From the NCBI GenBank assembly GCA_033439265.1, contig JAVTVX010000020.1:14464001-14528000 (forward strand): 64,000 bases of DNA, written 5' to 3'. Position 1 is the first letter of the stretch. Each line of letters starts with the position of its first letter. Shown here in pieces: positions 43,985-56,423 of the stretch. The notes under the pieces were generated by a model. The model was not told the origin of the DNA and did no database searches. It was given only the letters and a program-made list of their open reading frames with translations. A program made the translations under genes and the position numbers. The DNA is from Dillenia suffruticosa (Eukaryota; Streptophyta; Magnoliopsida; Dilleniales; Dilleniaceae).

Positions 43985-46900
43985 AACTTAAAAAAAAAAC
44001 AGAGGAGTGCAGCGTTTTGGGCGTTTTGAGCCAAAACGCAGCACCCCCACAAATTGGATTAGGGCTTAGCCCTAATCCCTTTCTCTCTCTTTCTCTCTCT
44101 CTCTATCTCTCTTCCTCTCTCTCTCTCTTCTCGACTCTTCATCTTCCCGCGGCCACCGCATTCTCTCCGCCTTCCTCCCGCGAACGCGCCATCGCCGCCG
44201 CTCGCCACCTCTCGTCTCTCCTTATCTATTTCTCTCTTTCCCCTTTTGGCCGCAAGTATCACCATCTCTCTCCCTCTCGTTGTCGCTCTGTCTCTTCGGC
44301 TTCGCCACTCCATCGCGGTCTCTCTCCCTTCCGCCACCCATCGTCGCAATCGTGCCACCCACCGCCGTTGCACCTTTTTCCCGCGAGCACCGCCTTTCCG
44401 CGTGAGCACTCTACAGCATGATCCTCCCTCCCGCGACCACACCCCTACGCGATCCACCCAGCGCGAGCACGATCGCGCCTCTGCGCGATCCTCCCCGCGC
44501 GAACACCTCGCGCCTCAGTTCGCGAGCACGACCCAGTTCGCAAGTGAGCACCTCAGTCCGCGTGCGCCTCAGTCCCCAGTGTGAACACAGCGCACGACCC
44601 TCTCGTGAGAGCGCGCCTTAGCTAGCGAGCTTGCGCCTCAGTTCGTGAGGGCGAGCGCGCTTGCACACGAGCGCGCACCAGCTCGCGAGCCCACTGTGGC
44701 GCTCGAAGCCCACTGGGGCCCGTGAAGCCCACTACGGCCCGCAGGCCCGCTAGCCTGCTAACCCGCGAGCCTGCTGTAGCCCACGAGCCGACGATGGCTC
44801 GCGACGGCCCGTGAGCCCGTGATAGCCCATGAACCTCCACGAAAGTAACTGATTTAGGGTTTCGATTCTGATCTAAGTGTTTATGAGCTAACTAATAAAT
44901 CTTGCTTTGATAGGAGTGTTTCAGATTTTGGAGTGATCTAGGAGACATTCGGACGAAGGTCTGCGTTCCGAGAAAAGAAGTCTTGTATATGCTAGATTGT
45001 GAACTAAATTCAAATATAATGCATTTTCCGACATTGCATGTGGTTAAATGTGCAGAAATTTTGGAGTATGTTGGATTGTATTTTGACTGATTTAAATTGA
45101 TTTTGGCATGCTGAAACTATGTGGATAAGTACAGAAACTCTGCACATGTTTTGACTTGAAAATGGAATGTTTTGAGGCATTTTCACTGAGCTGGAGGTAT
45201 GGTCTTATGTGCAGGAAGTTTGGACTTGTTTTAACTTTAGTTTGAGTACAAAAATATATCCTTAATTGAACCTATGTATGTGCAGATTTTTAGTATGAAA
45301 ATGGTGTGAAATTATGTGTGTTTTGGCATATGAATGAGATGCAAAAGTGTGTAGACTTTTGGAATGTAAGTGGTGTGAAAATATATACATTATGACATGG
45401 AAATGGGCAGCAAACATGTGCAGAATTTGGCTTGAATTAGTAATAGTGTTTGAGTGTTTGTTTGTACATTTAGAGACTTGAGAAGTGTGTGTGAATCTGC
45501 AGAAATTTCTGCACTATTGTCTGTATCAAAGGGATGCCATTTCATGCTTGTAAAGGGAGGTTTTTGATGTTGGAATGTGCTGAAGTTTAGGGAGTTCATG
45601 TGCTTAAATTATGAGCATTTCCATGAATGTTGGGTGCAGGGGTGCCACGGGTGTTGGGTGCTGCACTGGTGCACGGGCGGATGGAGCATGCTGTGTGTTG
45701 AGTTGATTTTTGCTAAGGGCATTTGAAGTATGCCAACACTTAAATTTTGTAGACTTGTTGTAGGTATAAATAAACATAAGGAATTAAGGTAGTGACCTAA
45801 ACTACTTAGACATGGCATGAGAAATTTGGAAGGAAAATACATGCATTTTAGACACTGGGACAGTATGTACTCTTTTTATCATAACTTCCTTAGCATAACT
45901 CCAAATGATATGAGGTTTTCTACATTGGATTCTAGACATCTTGAGATATGGCCCAATTGATTTGGAGATGAGTTGAATTTTTTTGAGGATTTTCAAAGTT
46001 AGATCATTTATAAAAAACTTGCTGTTCTGTCCTATTTTTAGCAGTGACCTTGTGACTCATTTAGCGATCCTCTTATGATTTGACTCACTATGAGACCAAA
46101 ACACGAAAGTTTTAGGTCTAGGTCTTACGTTTAATTTGAGATAAGAACCTTCTGATTTGGACTTGTATAGCAGAAGTTATAGCTTATTTCCCATGACTCC
46201 GCAGGTGTGGAATCTGTGGACGGTTTGCTTTCATACTTGTTTGGTGATTCGATTGAAGGGAGCTTTATTCTACGTATTGTGGTTTTATTGGGGAGTGCGC
46301 TATCCTCCCCAAATCAGTGAGTGAGATTTTGACATCTACTATTTATTGACAAATCATATTTTACCGATTTTCAAATGACATGAATTCTATACGTGTGAAA
46401 ACTAAATTTTTTGATTTTGATAGACATATTTTTGTGACCATTGGAGTGTCCCAACTGTTGAGTTTATTGATCTGCATCCATGAGTTTGATAACCAAATAC
46501 TGTGTCATTTTTTTAACATATTGACATATTTTAATACTTCTATCGTATTGGCACGTAATTTTAAATAGATTTACATGTACTATTTGGACTATACGCCCGG
46601 CCGACGCTATATTACGATACATGGGGCTATATGACCGGTTGACATAATGATGTGATGCATGAGGTTACGTGCCCGGTCGACTTGGTGATATGGTGATATG
46701 CTTCCTATAACATTTTGTAGCTACGAAGGACATTTGGTACAGGCACCCCTTGTGCCCGGATACGTTTTGGCCGGAGCTATCCGCCAGATTGTCATGTGTA
46801 TGGGTATCCCAGGTTAACCCTCATCGGAGAGGACGTGAGTTTACCTTTGTCTAGTATTGGGTGGGATACCATATACGGCCGACTATATATATGTATTATT

Positions 46901-47850
46901 ATTATTATTTATAGACTAGTTGGAGTAGCTTGTGGCCAACATTGGGGTAGAGATCCATTATTTGATATTTGCATAGTGAAAACCCCCAATGTGCCCGTCC
47001 TTGGTCGAGGTAGATTATTGCCGGGGTTGTTTGTTCGGCTGGCTCTACATATGTGACTTGATATATGGATGGAAGCATATGTTATTTTCTGATGTGTATC
47101 TTGAGATATGTTTTACTCTTGAAACAACACATTATTTTTGCACACTCGATATTATGTTACATGCTTTGACACTCTAAATTCACCCTCGATATTGATAGCA
47201 CGATATCAATCCCCTCACTTGCTGAGTATCCTCTCATAGATACTCACCCCTCACTTTCTTTCCCACATGATTAGTCTTGGACGGAAGAAAAATTTTATGA
47301 TTTCATACTTGTGATGTGGACTTGATAGCACTGGGTTTGGATATGGATGTTACCATATCTTCCGTTACGATTATTGGAGATTTTAGCTTGATTAATGTAT
47401 TTATCTATTTATTTTCTGGGATGATCGTATAATTATGGACATTTATTCGAGAAACTCTCGTATTGACTCGGTTCACTTGCATTGAGATACCTATATGTAT
47501 TTAAAATGTTAACTTGAGAATTTATTATACAAGTGTATAAACATTTAGCTCCGCTCAGTATGGCGGCTGCTCATGCTCTAGTTTAGTATGACAGTAGAGG
47601 TCTGTGGCTAGGACTGCTAGAAATTTCTATAGCCTTGTGTTATCTTGATTGTCGGCTGTGGTTTGATTAATGGTTATGAGGCCGGGATGACCCTTTTATT
47701 AAATTGACAGGATGGTTGTGAATATTACAGGTTAAATTGTATATGGGAGACTTTCAAAATATGGGGAGATTCTGTCCGATTTTCTGTAAAAATGTAGCCG
47801 GCATACAGGGCAATGGGAGGCTGTTCATGACCCCGGTTCAGGACATGACA
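43985..47850 (+). mobile_element. Long gypsy LTR-like segment (Tekay-like), no coding region
   Basis: The left part (43990-44850) is CT-rich then GC-rich with AGCGCGCC/CGCGAGC motifs; the rest is ordinary. 46590-46690 has three ~38-bp repeats with GCCCGGCCGAC, GACCGGTTGAC and GCCCGGTCGAC, and 47205-47245 has a TACTCA pair around ATAGATACTCACCCC. The right end is GGTTCAGGACATGACA, followed five bases later by TGGTATTTGAGC, a mutated initiator tRNA-Met primer site. This is what I would expect of the very long LTR of a Tekay-type chromovirus. No gag or pol follows, and the left border is uncertain. Confidence 0.42.
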
Positions 47851-47854
47851 GCAT

Positions 47855-47866
47855 GTGGTATTTGAG
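47855..47866 (+). other. Degenerate primer-binding site
   Basis: TGGTATTTGAGC against the ideal TGGTATCAGAGC: ten of twelve bases match. Confidence 0.5.
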
Positions 47867-48112
47867 CTCACAAACTCGAGGAGGTATTGACTATTTCATG
47901 ACATTTCATGAATGATTATTCAAGATTTACATTTATTTACATGTTGCACCACAAATTTGTAAATTTTGATGAGTTCAGAATGTATGAGACTGAATCAGAG
48001 CATCAAATAGGTAAACATATTAGGTCACTTTATTTCAGTTGAGGTTGCGAGCATCTCCTTCATGAGTTCAAGAGATACTTCACACAACAAGAGATTATGT
48101 GTTTGTGTTGGT

Positions 48113-48570
48113 TAGTATGCCCATTGAGGGGCATTATTGGGATTGGAGATAATGGGTTAACTCATTATCTTCATAACTCCCATAATAACTCCCTTCTTTA
48201 TTATTGGAACGTGAGTCAACATTTGTGATGGGGATTCTCTCTACACAAGCTAGAGGGAGCACATTGCCGAGGAAAGTGTATTGTACTCTTGAGAGACTAT
48301 GCTCTTGAGAGAGATTAACGAGGGATGAGAAATTTTTATGTAAGAAAATTTCTCCCGTTATTGGAGATTACTGGACTTGAGGCTTGAGGCGTCGTGCTAT
48401 TGGGATGGTGGTTCGATCCCGTGATCACCATTCCGACCGTCCAATCCGTTCGAGAGATTTCGCAACTTGATTGGATTTTGAAGACCCACATGTTAAGATA
48501 TTTATCCCAAAAATTTTGATCTATTTACTACGCTTCCGCATGTGCATGTTGTGTCGATTAAATTCAATAT
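48113..48570 (+). repeat. Putative 5' LTR of copia 3
   Basis: Starts TGTGTTGGTTAGTATGCCC and ends just before a degenerate primer site. It contains TTAAGATATT and a CTTCCGCATG end typical of copia leaders. No second copy is found in the window, so borders are a guess. Confidence 0.35.
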
Positions 48571-48582
48571 CGGTATTAGGGT
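48571..48582 (+). other. Degenerate copia primer-binding site
   Basis: CGGTATTAGGGT, followed by ATGGTTGGATTT. Eight of twelve bases match the initiator tRNA-Met site, and the following bases fit the usual copia context. Confidence 0.4.
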
Positions 48583-49689
48583 ATGGTTGGATTTAGTTAA
48601 AAAAATTTTTGGAATTTGTGGGCATAAAATAAGTAGGGTAAAAAATTTTGGATCCGGATCACGGATGAGTTTCGTGAATTCGAGTATACCGCAGGATGAC
48701 CCATGGCCCAGGGATTACAAAAATGATTTTTACTTAATTTTTTGAACATTTTTAGGCCATAAAAGTCCTGTTGAAGTTCGCGACCATACGGACTTTAAAA
48801 CCTTAGATTTATGGTAAAACCTTAGATTTATGGTTTTAGAGGGCAAATTGATCTATGAGAATGGTTTAAACATGTTTCTCATGCATAGATCTACATAATG
48901 ATGCATTTTATTATGAGTTTCGGTTGTTAGAAATTGAGTTTCAAAAATGGCTTGGAGTGCCGAAACTTGGATGCTAGATTTGTTGAGATGAGGGACTAAA
49001 TCCAACTAAAATCGAGTGAAGGATAGTTGGATGATGGTTAACAGCAATTTTCTGATGAAAACCACATGAAAAATTGATAGGAAATAAGTTTTCCAGAAAC
49101 CGAGACAAAGGACCCGTTGCAGAACCCGTCGGGTAAAGAAGACCCCGCCCAGACCTGCGGGCAGGTGTGGTGCACACGCGAGGAGGCACATCAAACCCGC
49201 GGGAAAAGGCGCATGAGATACATGTACTAGAGATGGAGCGTGAAGCAGGTGCGTGCAGTTCACATGCCATGAGGCGCGTGAACAATGTCGGGTGACCAGA
49301 TTGGAGTAGACCCGGATACAAGCTCCGACTCGGGAAGTGACCCACGTATGTGTGGAACACGCGTTGCAAGTGGGCTTGGCATGTGTGGGCACGTCCAAGT
49401 CCCACAGCATGTTTGACGCGTGGGCCAGACTTTAGTATGACTGTGAGAGAGCGTGAACGATGCATCGCAAGTCTGGCGCATGTGCTAGACTACTACCAAC
49501 ACATGGAAGCTTGTGGAGATGCGCCGTCGATATGTGGCTGCTTGTGGAGACGTGTCGTTAGCCTGTGGTGGCTCATCAGGTCATCTGAAATTGGATTTTT
49601 TCAATTTTTTAAGGGTCTCACCTCTATATATGTAACTTTTTATGGTTTTTGTGTGCTTAATTCAAATCTGAATGATAAGATACGATTTT
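48583..49689 (+). other. Copia 3 leader, locally GC-rich
   Basis: About 500 bp around 49080-49570 are GC-rich with no transposon protein. Long overlapping frames on both strands have no family resemblance. Two exact 18-19-bp copies of AAACCTTAGATTTATGGT lie at about 48800-48835. Confidence 0.4.
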
Positions 49690-50640
49690 AGGTTATTGTG
49701 TATGATGTACCTTAACTCATATGTTCGTTTTGGGATCTATACTCGAGTCATTTTGGATTTATTGATTCGTATGGTACACAAAATGTGAAAATAAGTATCA
49801 CTAAGTCACTAATTCTCTCTTACTGCATTGACAACTTTCGTGTTAGATTTTTGCAAAGAGAATAAATTGAATGATGTGATATGCACGATTTTACACTGGT
49901 AGATTCAGTTTACTCTCGAGAAACAAAATCTGTTTGAAATTCTGAGATATGAGATGGTAGGCCCCGGGAGGGTACTGTACCTTAGGATATATGGGATACG
50001 GAGGTTTATCGTGCGTGGAAGAAAATGATAACCAAGTTAGGGCAATCCTAATTAGTAGCGTGTATGATGACTTGATCCAGTTCTATGAGTATTATCCTAT
50101 AGATATATAGGTTAGGCTCGTCTTAAAAGAGTTTTATGTTATTCTCTTCAGCTCATAATGTGAAGATGCAGAAGAAAATGACTGATCATACAATGATGCA
50201 ACATTTCATGTAAATGTCAAATATGATCACCGAGTTAAAGAATACGGATGAGCCAATTTCGGATGAAATTCAGGTACTAGATGTGATCCAGTCTTTCACC
50301 TGATTCACAAGAAATCATGAAAACTTATCTCACGAATGACAATAGTATTGATATTTTCGCTGATATGAGTAGGCATAGTGAACTCAAAGAGGAGCGGCTG
50401 GAGGTGAGTAGGCCATACTCGGGTCATACTTATACAGTGAAGTCGAGTAAGGACTCCCATGGCATCAAACCAATGGCATAAGAATATAAAGGAGACTCGA
50501 GGTCTAGACAATGAGATACCATCTGAGAAAACCAACAACAAGGTACAAAAGCCAGGAAGAAGGTGTTTAATATGACCAATGCTAAGTGCTACGTCTGAGA
50601 CAGATTTGGTCATTTCACTCGTGAGTGTGATGAGAGGAAA
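49690..50640 (+). pseudogene. Copia 3 gag
   Basis: Pieces LSPDSQEIMKTYLTNDNS, ELKEERLEVSRPYSGHTY and a zinc knuckle at 50590-50630 (CYV-stop-DRFGHFTREC). The stop is inside the knuckle. Typical copia gag order. Confidence 0.78.
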
Positions 50641-50689
50641 GAATACCCTTTTTCTTTACTTGTTTTGAATTTTATCTCATTTGCTGTGA

Positions 50690-51900
50690 TACTCGCTAAT
50701 TTCTCTCATTTGTGGATTATAAAATCAGGATCCACCAACCACATAGCTTAGGATAAGAGCGCGTAAATAGAGTTCCGTCGAGTGAATTCCTAAGTTAGGA
50801 GGATTTACGTGATGGATAGAACATTTGTCGTTATCAGAGAGATCGACACTTACTATGACATTCTTTATATTACGAGTATTCGACGGAACTCGAATTTAGT
50901 ACCTTGTCTAAAATTGACTAGGATATGTAAGAAAATCATCTGATTTAATCAATTCAACAATTCTTTGCTCCTTCTAAAATTGACTAGGATATGTAAGAAA
51001 ATCACTGGGTGCTGCTCCTTCTAATTGTTTTCTTGTCATTCTTCTATTGCTTTTATATCTGATTGCATAAATGATGATATAAATGAGTGGTATAATAGAC
51101 TTAGACATATAGGACAAGAAGATGAACTAGTTAGTAGCGAGTGAATTGTTGGACCTGCTAAATAGATTTGAGTTGTCCGTATATGTGTTTTGCCTAGCCA
51201 GCAAAATGACAAGAAAACCATTAGGCAACGCAATGAGGACTGGGACTCCATTGTAGTTGATCTACTCTGATATTTGTGGCCTTATAAGCATGAGAGCCCG
51301 AAAATGGAGCTGTGTACATCATGACGTTCATAGATGATCGCACGTGTTTTTTGTTATGTCTATCTGATCTCGCACAAGTTTAAGGCATTAGAATGTTTCA
51401 GGAGATTTTTTAGTGAGATTGAAAATTAGTTAGACTTGAGAATGAATACTCTCAGAAACGATCGGGGCCACGAATATTTGTCTGAACTACACAGAGAGCT
51501 CTATTTCGAGAAGAGTATTACAAGACAACTAACTATTCATACTATTCTCAGCATAATAGAGTAGCCGAGATAAGAAATAGGATTTTGTTAGAAATAGTGA
51601 GGTCTATGATGACGCAAATCAATGTATCCATCTCCCATTGAGGAGATATTTTATTGATTGCAGGCTACGTACTCAATCGTGTCTCATTATAGTCTGCAGT
51701 CAGTACCCCATATGAGCTTTGGATAGGGAGGTAGCTTGACCTTAACCACTTAAGATTATGGGGTTGTGCCATGATTTCTCACATCCACACGGCGAGTTAG
51801 GCCCACGAGAAAGTATGTGTTCTTGGGTGAACATACTAACGGTACTGTTATCAAGATTAAGTATCGTGATACTATATTCCTTGAGAATGATTTTCCTAAA
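50690..51900 (+). pseudogene. Copia 3 protease and integrase
   Basis: Protease box reads WIIKSGSTNHIA near 50715-50750: the catalytic Asp is replaced by Lys. A 32-bp segment is duplicated at 50907-50938 and 50973-51004. Integrase pieces include NRLRHIGQED near 51085-51115 and YVFLGEHTNGT, RDTIFLENDFPKRG (51805-51905). Many stops. Confidence 0.8.
50907..51004 (+). repeat. 32-bp exact direct repeat, 66 bp apart
   Basis: TCTAAAATTGACTAGGATAT plus the next 12 bases occurs at 50907-50938 and again at 50973-51004 without change. A local duplication after the element died. Confidence 0.92.
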
Positions 51901-52089
51901 AGAGGTTAAATCAATCTAAACCTTATTTTCTATGAGATGGATGAGTCTGATGGCTTGAAGACCCCAGCGGCAGGATATAAGAATTAATTACGGATCTTGA
52001 TCATAGTAGAAGTGATCTATCAATAGGTGAAGAGTTTTTCTCTTCTCGTAAGAGTATCGAGAATGCATACTTAAACGTCGTTTTCCAAT

Positions 52090-52640
52090 TGAGAGTGAGC
52101 CCCTCATTATGACTCTAAAGAATGATGAGAAATCTAAAACGGTTCAAGAGGCTTTCGAGGGTTCTACGAAAGACCGTTTGTTGAAGGCCATAGATGAAGA
52201 GAAGAAGTTGATGAGAATCAATGGGGTTTGGGACCAAGTTGATTTGGTTAAGGACAAAAAGACTATCGGGAACAAGTAGGTTTTCAAGATTAAGAGAAAG
52301 GTCGACGGATCGATAAAGAGGTAGAAACCCCATTTAGTAATCAAGGGTTACACTTAGATTGAGGGGTTTGGACTACCAAAGACTCGTAGTCCAATTTATC
52401 TAAATCCATTCATATTTTAGTGATTGTCACGAACATGAAACTGCAGTTATACTAGATGGACATAAAGATCACTTTCTGTAATGAAAGTCTAGATGAGGCA
52501 ATCTACATGGAGCAACCTCTGGGTTTGTTCTAGTAGATCAGATGGATAAGGTCTGTTGACTTTGGAAGTCAACATACGACTTTAAACTATCATCCAGATA
52601 ATGGTACCTGAAATTTCATGAGTAGATGATATCTTATGAT
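52090..52640 (+). pseudogene. Copia 3 reverse transcriptase, 5' half
   Basis: Pieces with GFRGFYERPFVEG (copia 'EA' region), then MDIKITFCNESLDEAIYMEQ near 52455-52510, which is the block before the catalytic site. The rest, including YVDD, is missing, so a deletion lies near 52600-52700. Confidence 0.78.
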
Positions 52641-52699
52641 ATTATAATGATCGAGGAGGATCATACAATACTGGATTTATCAAAATAGAGTGCTACTAA

Positions 52700-53384
52700 T
52701 GAGAGAAGAAGCAAGGTATTGGTAGGTATTGGTTGGTTTAGTGCATCATATAATGAGTCATGTGATGTTACCAAGTCAATATCATTATGTGGATATACTA
52801 TTCAAACAATAGTTTACATCTTTAACCTCATCATTGTTAATCTGTTACCAAGATTACCCCATATTATTGATATGATGCAAGTCCGACTTATATTCATATA
52901 TGGGATTGTCTAACTTGTGAGTTTAATAGCAAAACTAGTGAATTGGAATTATAAGGTGAAATATCTACCATATATGGTGTATCGGAAAATGTGAAATTTA
53001 TGTTTCTATTATTCCAAAGTAACGAAGGATGATTGTGATCACCCTTGTGATATACTTGAAGGATGAAAAGAATACCAATTGGGTTCTTATCAAGGAAGTA
53101 AGTTTGGACAGAGTCCGTTGGTACAAAGCCAAACCTCTGATGTTGGTGGATCACGTAGCACCAAAGGAGCTACCAACTTGTGGTACTAATCCAATGTCTT
53201 GTTATAGTGGGAGGGTGTTTATGATACTAGTAGGTGTCTCGGATAGCTCTTTCAAGCATAGATACAATGAAACCACAACGAATATGAAAGCTGACTAGTG
53301 GCATTTGGCAATAAAAGCTAATTGATAAAGTTAGACACTTCGTTATTTATAGGATATAGCTCGGCAGTCTATTGTTAATTAAGG
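52700..53384. other. Unassigned, between copia 3 and dispersed repeat
   Basis: Open parts at 52719-52913 and 53029-53298 match no family I recognise. They may be decayed remains of the RNase H/3' end of copia 3, but I cannot show that. Confidence 0.35.
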
Positions 53385-54085
53385 ATGATTTACTTTGATC
53401 ATCGAACACAGATGAGATCTAGATTCAATAGAGATTAGTACATGTGGGTAGTACTATATAAGACACAGAGAGTTTTTATAATTGTATTATGAAATGGAAA
53501 TTAGTTATTTATGTGCCCTTAATTATTGTTGAATTTGTAAAGTCAAGACTATATGTTTTGATGTGTTATGAGTGAAACTTTTTAAGAGTTAAGAGATTTG
53601 TACATTGGGTATGTAGTGTTAGTTAGTTGGGATATGCATATGCAATATAGAAACTATGCCGACTCTATTGGATATCATCCCCTTTGATCGTCTTAGTAGA
53701 TTATTCAGAAATTAAATTTAGTAATACAATGTTGTTCTGTATTAAGATATTTTTAAAATTTGTCTAGTACTATCAATCGATGATGAAAAGTTGGATATTT
53801 TAGAATATCTTCTTTTTAGAAGAGAGAGCAAGTGGAATTAAATAGAAAAGTAATAACACATATATTTTATTTGCCCTTAATTATGGTGTTATGTAGAGAC
53901 ATAACATATAGAAATACATGAGTCAAAGTTAAATAAATAAATTATTATTTGTTGATTTCTATAAATAATATGATATATATTTGGAAATGCAGGTTTCATT
54001 TTTAATTAAATTAATTATAATTAAAATAATTTTAATATAATTTCTTGATTAGTAAATTATATTATAATCATTTTTAGCCAAAATA
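53385..54085. repeat. Dispersed repeat, solo-LTR-like, copy 2
   Basis: Aligns with 23082-23790 over its full length in the same direction. Shared text includes AAGGATGATTTACTTTGATC, GTTAGTTAGTTGGGATATG, TTTGCCCTTAATTA and GACATAACATATA. It follows copia 3 remains, so it might be the LTR of that family, but it shares nothing with the putative LTR at 48113. Confidence 0.6.
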
Positions 54086-54750
54086 AATATGTTTTTGGAA
54101 AATAAAGATTTTCGATTCAAACCGCAGTGAATTATTGGTAGGAATGGAAAGATATTTTAAAATATTTTTTAATTTGCTTGTTATAAAATAAATGATATTA
54201 AAAATTAAAAATATTAAAAGACTATTATTATTAGTTTAAAAGCAAGAGTAACAATTTTTTTTTATTTTAATTAATGTTGAATCTAATATAGTTATTATAA
54301 TTTAGTTATAAAAATGCATGAGTTTTAGATTTGAAAAACTAATTTAAGTAAATTGTTTTACAAATTTAATGAGAGAAATAAATATTTAGCCTTCATAGAC
54401 CGTGGTAAATTGGGTTTTGAATGTTCAATACTGAATCGATTAAAGGATTACGTTAATTAAAAAAAATTTTACAATAGATTTCTAATTAAATTAGTTTTGT
54501 GATTAATCAATTGTATTTTTAGTATTCTTTGTTTTATAAAAAAAAATTGATATTTATTTTCTATTTTCTATTTTCTATTTTCTATTATTATTATTATTTT
54601 AATTTTTTAGTTTCAATTCTAAAATCAATACCAAAACTAGAACCGTTTGAAAGCAGAATCAAAATAAAAAACAAAAGTTTTAAAATTTGAATGGAAACCA
54701 TCTCTTTAAAATTCAATTTCTATTCTTGTGAATCATTAATCGAGTACCAA
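54086..54750. other. AT-rich intergenic
   Basis: A/T-rich; four copies of TTTTCTATTTTCTA-type 9-bp repeats at 54558-54585. No gene seen. Confidence 0.5.
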
Positions 54751-54875
54751 CGATTTTGTAGCCGTGGTACATCTAAGTTACCTTCAAAAAGGAAAACGCC
54801 TGAAGCAAACTATCAGAGGCTAAACTTCTATCCAATCCCTCGCAGGCTTGCCCCTAACAATGTTGCATAATACTG

Positions 54876-55060
54876 CCTATAAAAGGGTTTCCCTCAAACC
54901 CCATATCCACTAGAGCACAGTCCTTCATTACCTTCCTAAAAGCCTTCATCTGTTCTTCTAGCCCTAGAGCCCCTCCCATTTCTCACGATGTCCATGATCT
55001 CATGATGTCCCCCTTACAGAGCCATGGCAAATTAGATTCTCTATAGAGCCTTTGTGGGAG
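54876..55060 (+). promoter_or_regulatory. Orphan TATA box and leader-like sequence
   Basis: TGCCTATAAAAGGGTTTCCC at about 54874-54893 is an excellent plant TATA context. A CT-rich, leader-like ~100 bp follows, then ATGs near 54987 that lead into the reversed copia 4 without a supported gene. It looks like a promoter cut off from its gene by the copia fragment. Confidence 0.35.
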
Positions 55061-55079
55061 TCTCCAAGATTCACCTCTG

Positions 55080-56250
55080 TTTGCTGCTGTTATCAGATGT
55101 CCATATAAGTCCGAGGCTCCTCATCATTCTTAGGAGTCATGATGAGGATCTCATCCTCAATCAGAAAACGAAATTGGGGTATATTTCACCGACTACTCCT
55201 ACGAGGAGGGGAAGCCTCCTCACCTCAAAATGGGCCACTCCCAGTAGGACTAAGATCCATAATAGTTTTTTGAATCCCACCGCTGGGCTCAACTAAGCCG
55301 TTAGGCTCACCCATCTCATAAAAGTTGAAGTCCTGATCGATTTCATATCTCTTAGGGTAATCATTTTCTAGGAACACAGTATCACGAGATTTGATCTCAA
55401 AGACCGTGCCATCCATACGTTCACCTAGGAATACATGTCCTTTGGAATATTCAGAATATCTTACAAAAGTACACTTCTTTTCTTGCGACACAACCCCATG
55501 GCCTCAAATCGTTAAGGTCAGGCTACCTCTCTATCCAAAACTCGTATGGGGTACTAACTACGGACTTGGATGAAATACGGTTGAGAATGTAGGCAACAGG
55601 CAATAATATATCTCTCCAATGAGAGATAGCCAAATTGGCTTACATTATCATAGATCTCACCATCTCCAATAGATTCCTGTTCCTTCTCTCGGCTACTCCA
55701 TTCTGCTGGGGAGTAGCAAGAATAGTCAACTGTCTCGTAATACCCTTCTCGAAACAGAACTCTTTAAACTACTTAAACAGATACTCGCGCTCTCCATCGG
55801 AGAGTCTTAACTCTTAAATCTAACTGATTTTCTATCTCGCTGATAAATCTCCTAAACCAATCTAATGTCACATGTACGAGATCAGATAAACATAACCGAA
55901 ACACGTGTAATCGTCTAGAAATGTAATGAAATATGTGACTCCATTTCAGACTCTCACATTCATAGGCACACAAATATCAGAGTGAATTAGTTGCAATGGA
56001 GTTCCAGCTCTCATTGCCTTTCCAAATGGTTTTCTCGTCGTTTTGCCAATTAGACAAAACTCACATAGGGGCAACTCGACTGAGTTAGCGGGCCCAACAG
56101 GCCACTCGTTGTCAACCAGTTTATTATCTCTTGCCCTATGTGGCCAAATCTACTATACCGAACAGAAATATCATTAACTACACTATTAGATGTATAGGCA
56201 ATAGAAGATAAATCAGAAATATTATTATAGGAAACCATATCCAATGCATA
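55080..56250 (-). pseudogene. Copia 4 integrase and linker
   Basis: 55491-55225 is open and reads FVRYSEYSKGHVFLGERMDG, then TVFEIKSRDTVFLENDYPKR, the end of the integrase region. Further upstream are core pieces near 55600-55720 (SPQQNGVAERRNRNLLEMV-like order) and 56050-56160 (FGHIGQEIINWL). Interrupted by stops. Confidence 0.83.
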
Positions 56251-56423
56251 AAACCCATGATGGACCAAACCAATACATAATAAAGAATTATCCTACAAAA
56301 TGGAAACACTTGAGTTTCTAAAAACAACAAAACATCTTAAACGATCTAAACAAAGAACAGAGTAAGATTCCGCCGAATCTCAGGAGAATATAATACGTCA
56401 TGTAGATATAGGACTTAGTAACT

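Larger units (their letters stand above)
48113..52700 (+). mobile_element. Ty1/copia retrotransposon 3 (degenerate, 3' truncated)
   Basis: Plus-strand copia element with gag, protease, integrase and the first half of RT. The same family occurs in opposite direction at 55080-56900: both have the zinc-knuckle C-x2-C-x-FGHF-x-R-x-C, the block NHVT/NHIA...EFRRV, and the integrase end VFLGE...GTV...RDT-FLEND-PKR. RNase H and a recognisable 3' LTR are missing. Confidence 0.78.

Noticed and set aside
43737-44052. Tyr/Ile repeat 'proteins'
   Set aside because: Direct translation of the TATAAATATA satellite.
44017-44584. 134-, 132- and 112-codon frames on both strands
   Set aside because: Low-complexity Ser/Leu/Arg text from a CT- and CG-rich LTR-like region; no family similarity.
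48974-49481. 163-codon minus-strand frame and overlapping 134-codon frame
   Set aside because: No recognisable domain; lies in a locally GC-rich copia leader and has equally long frames in other registers.
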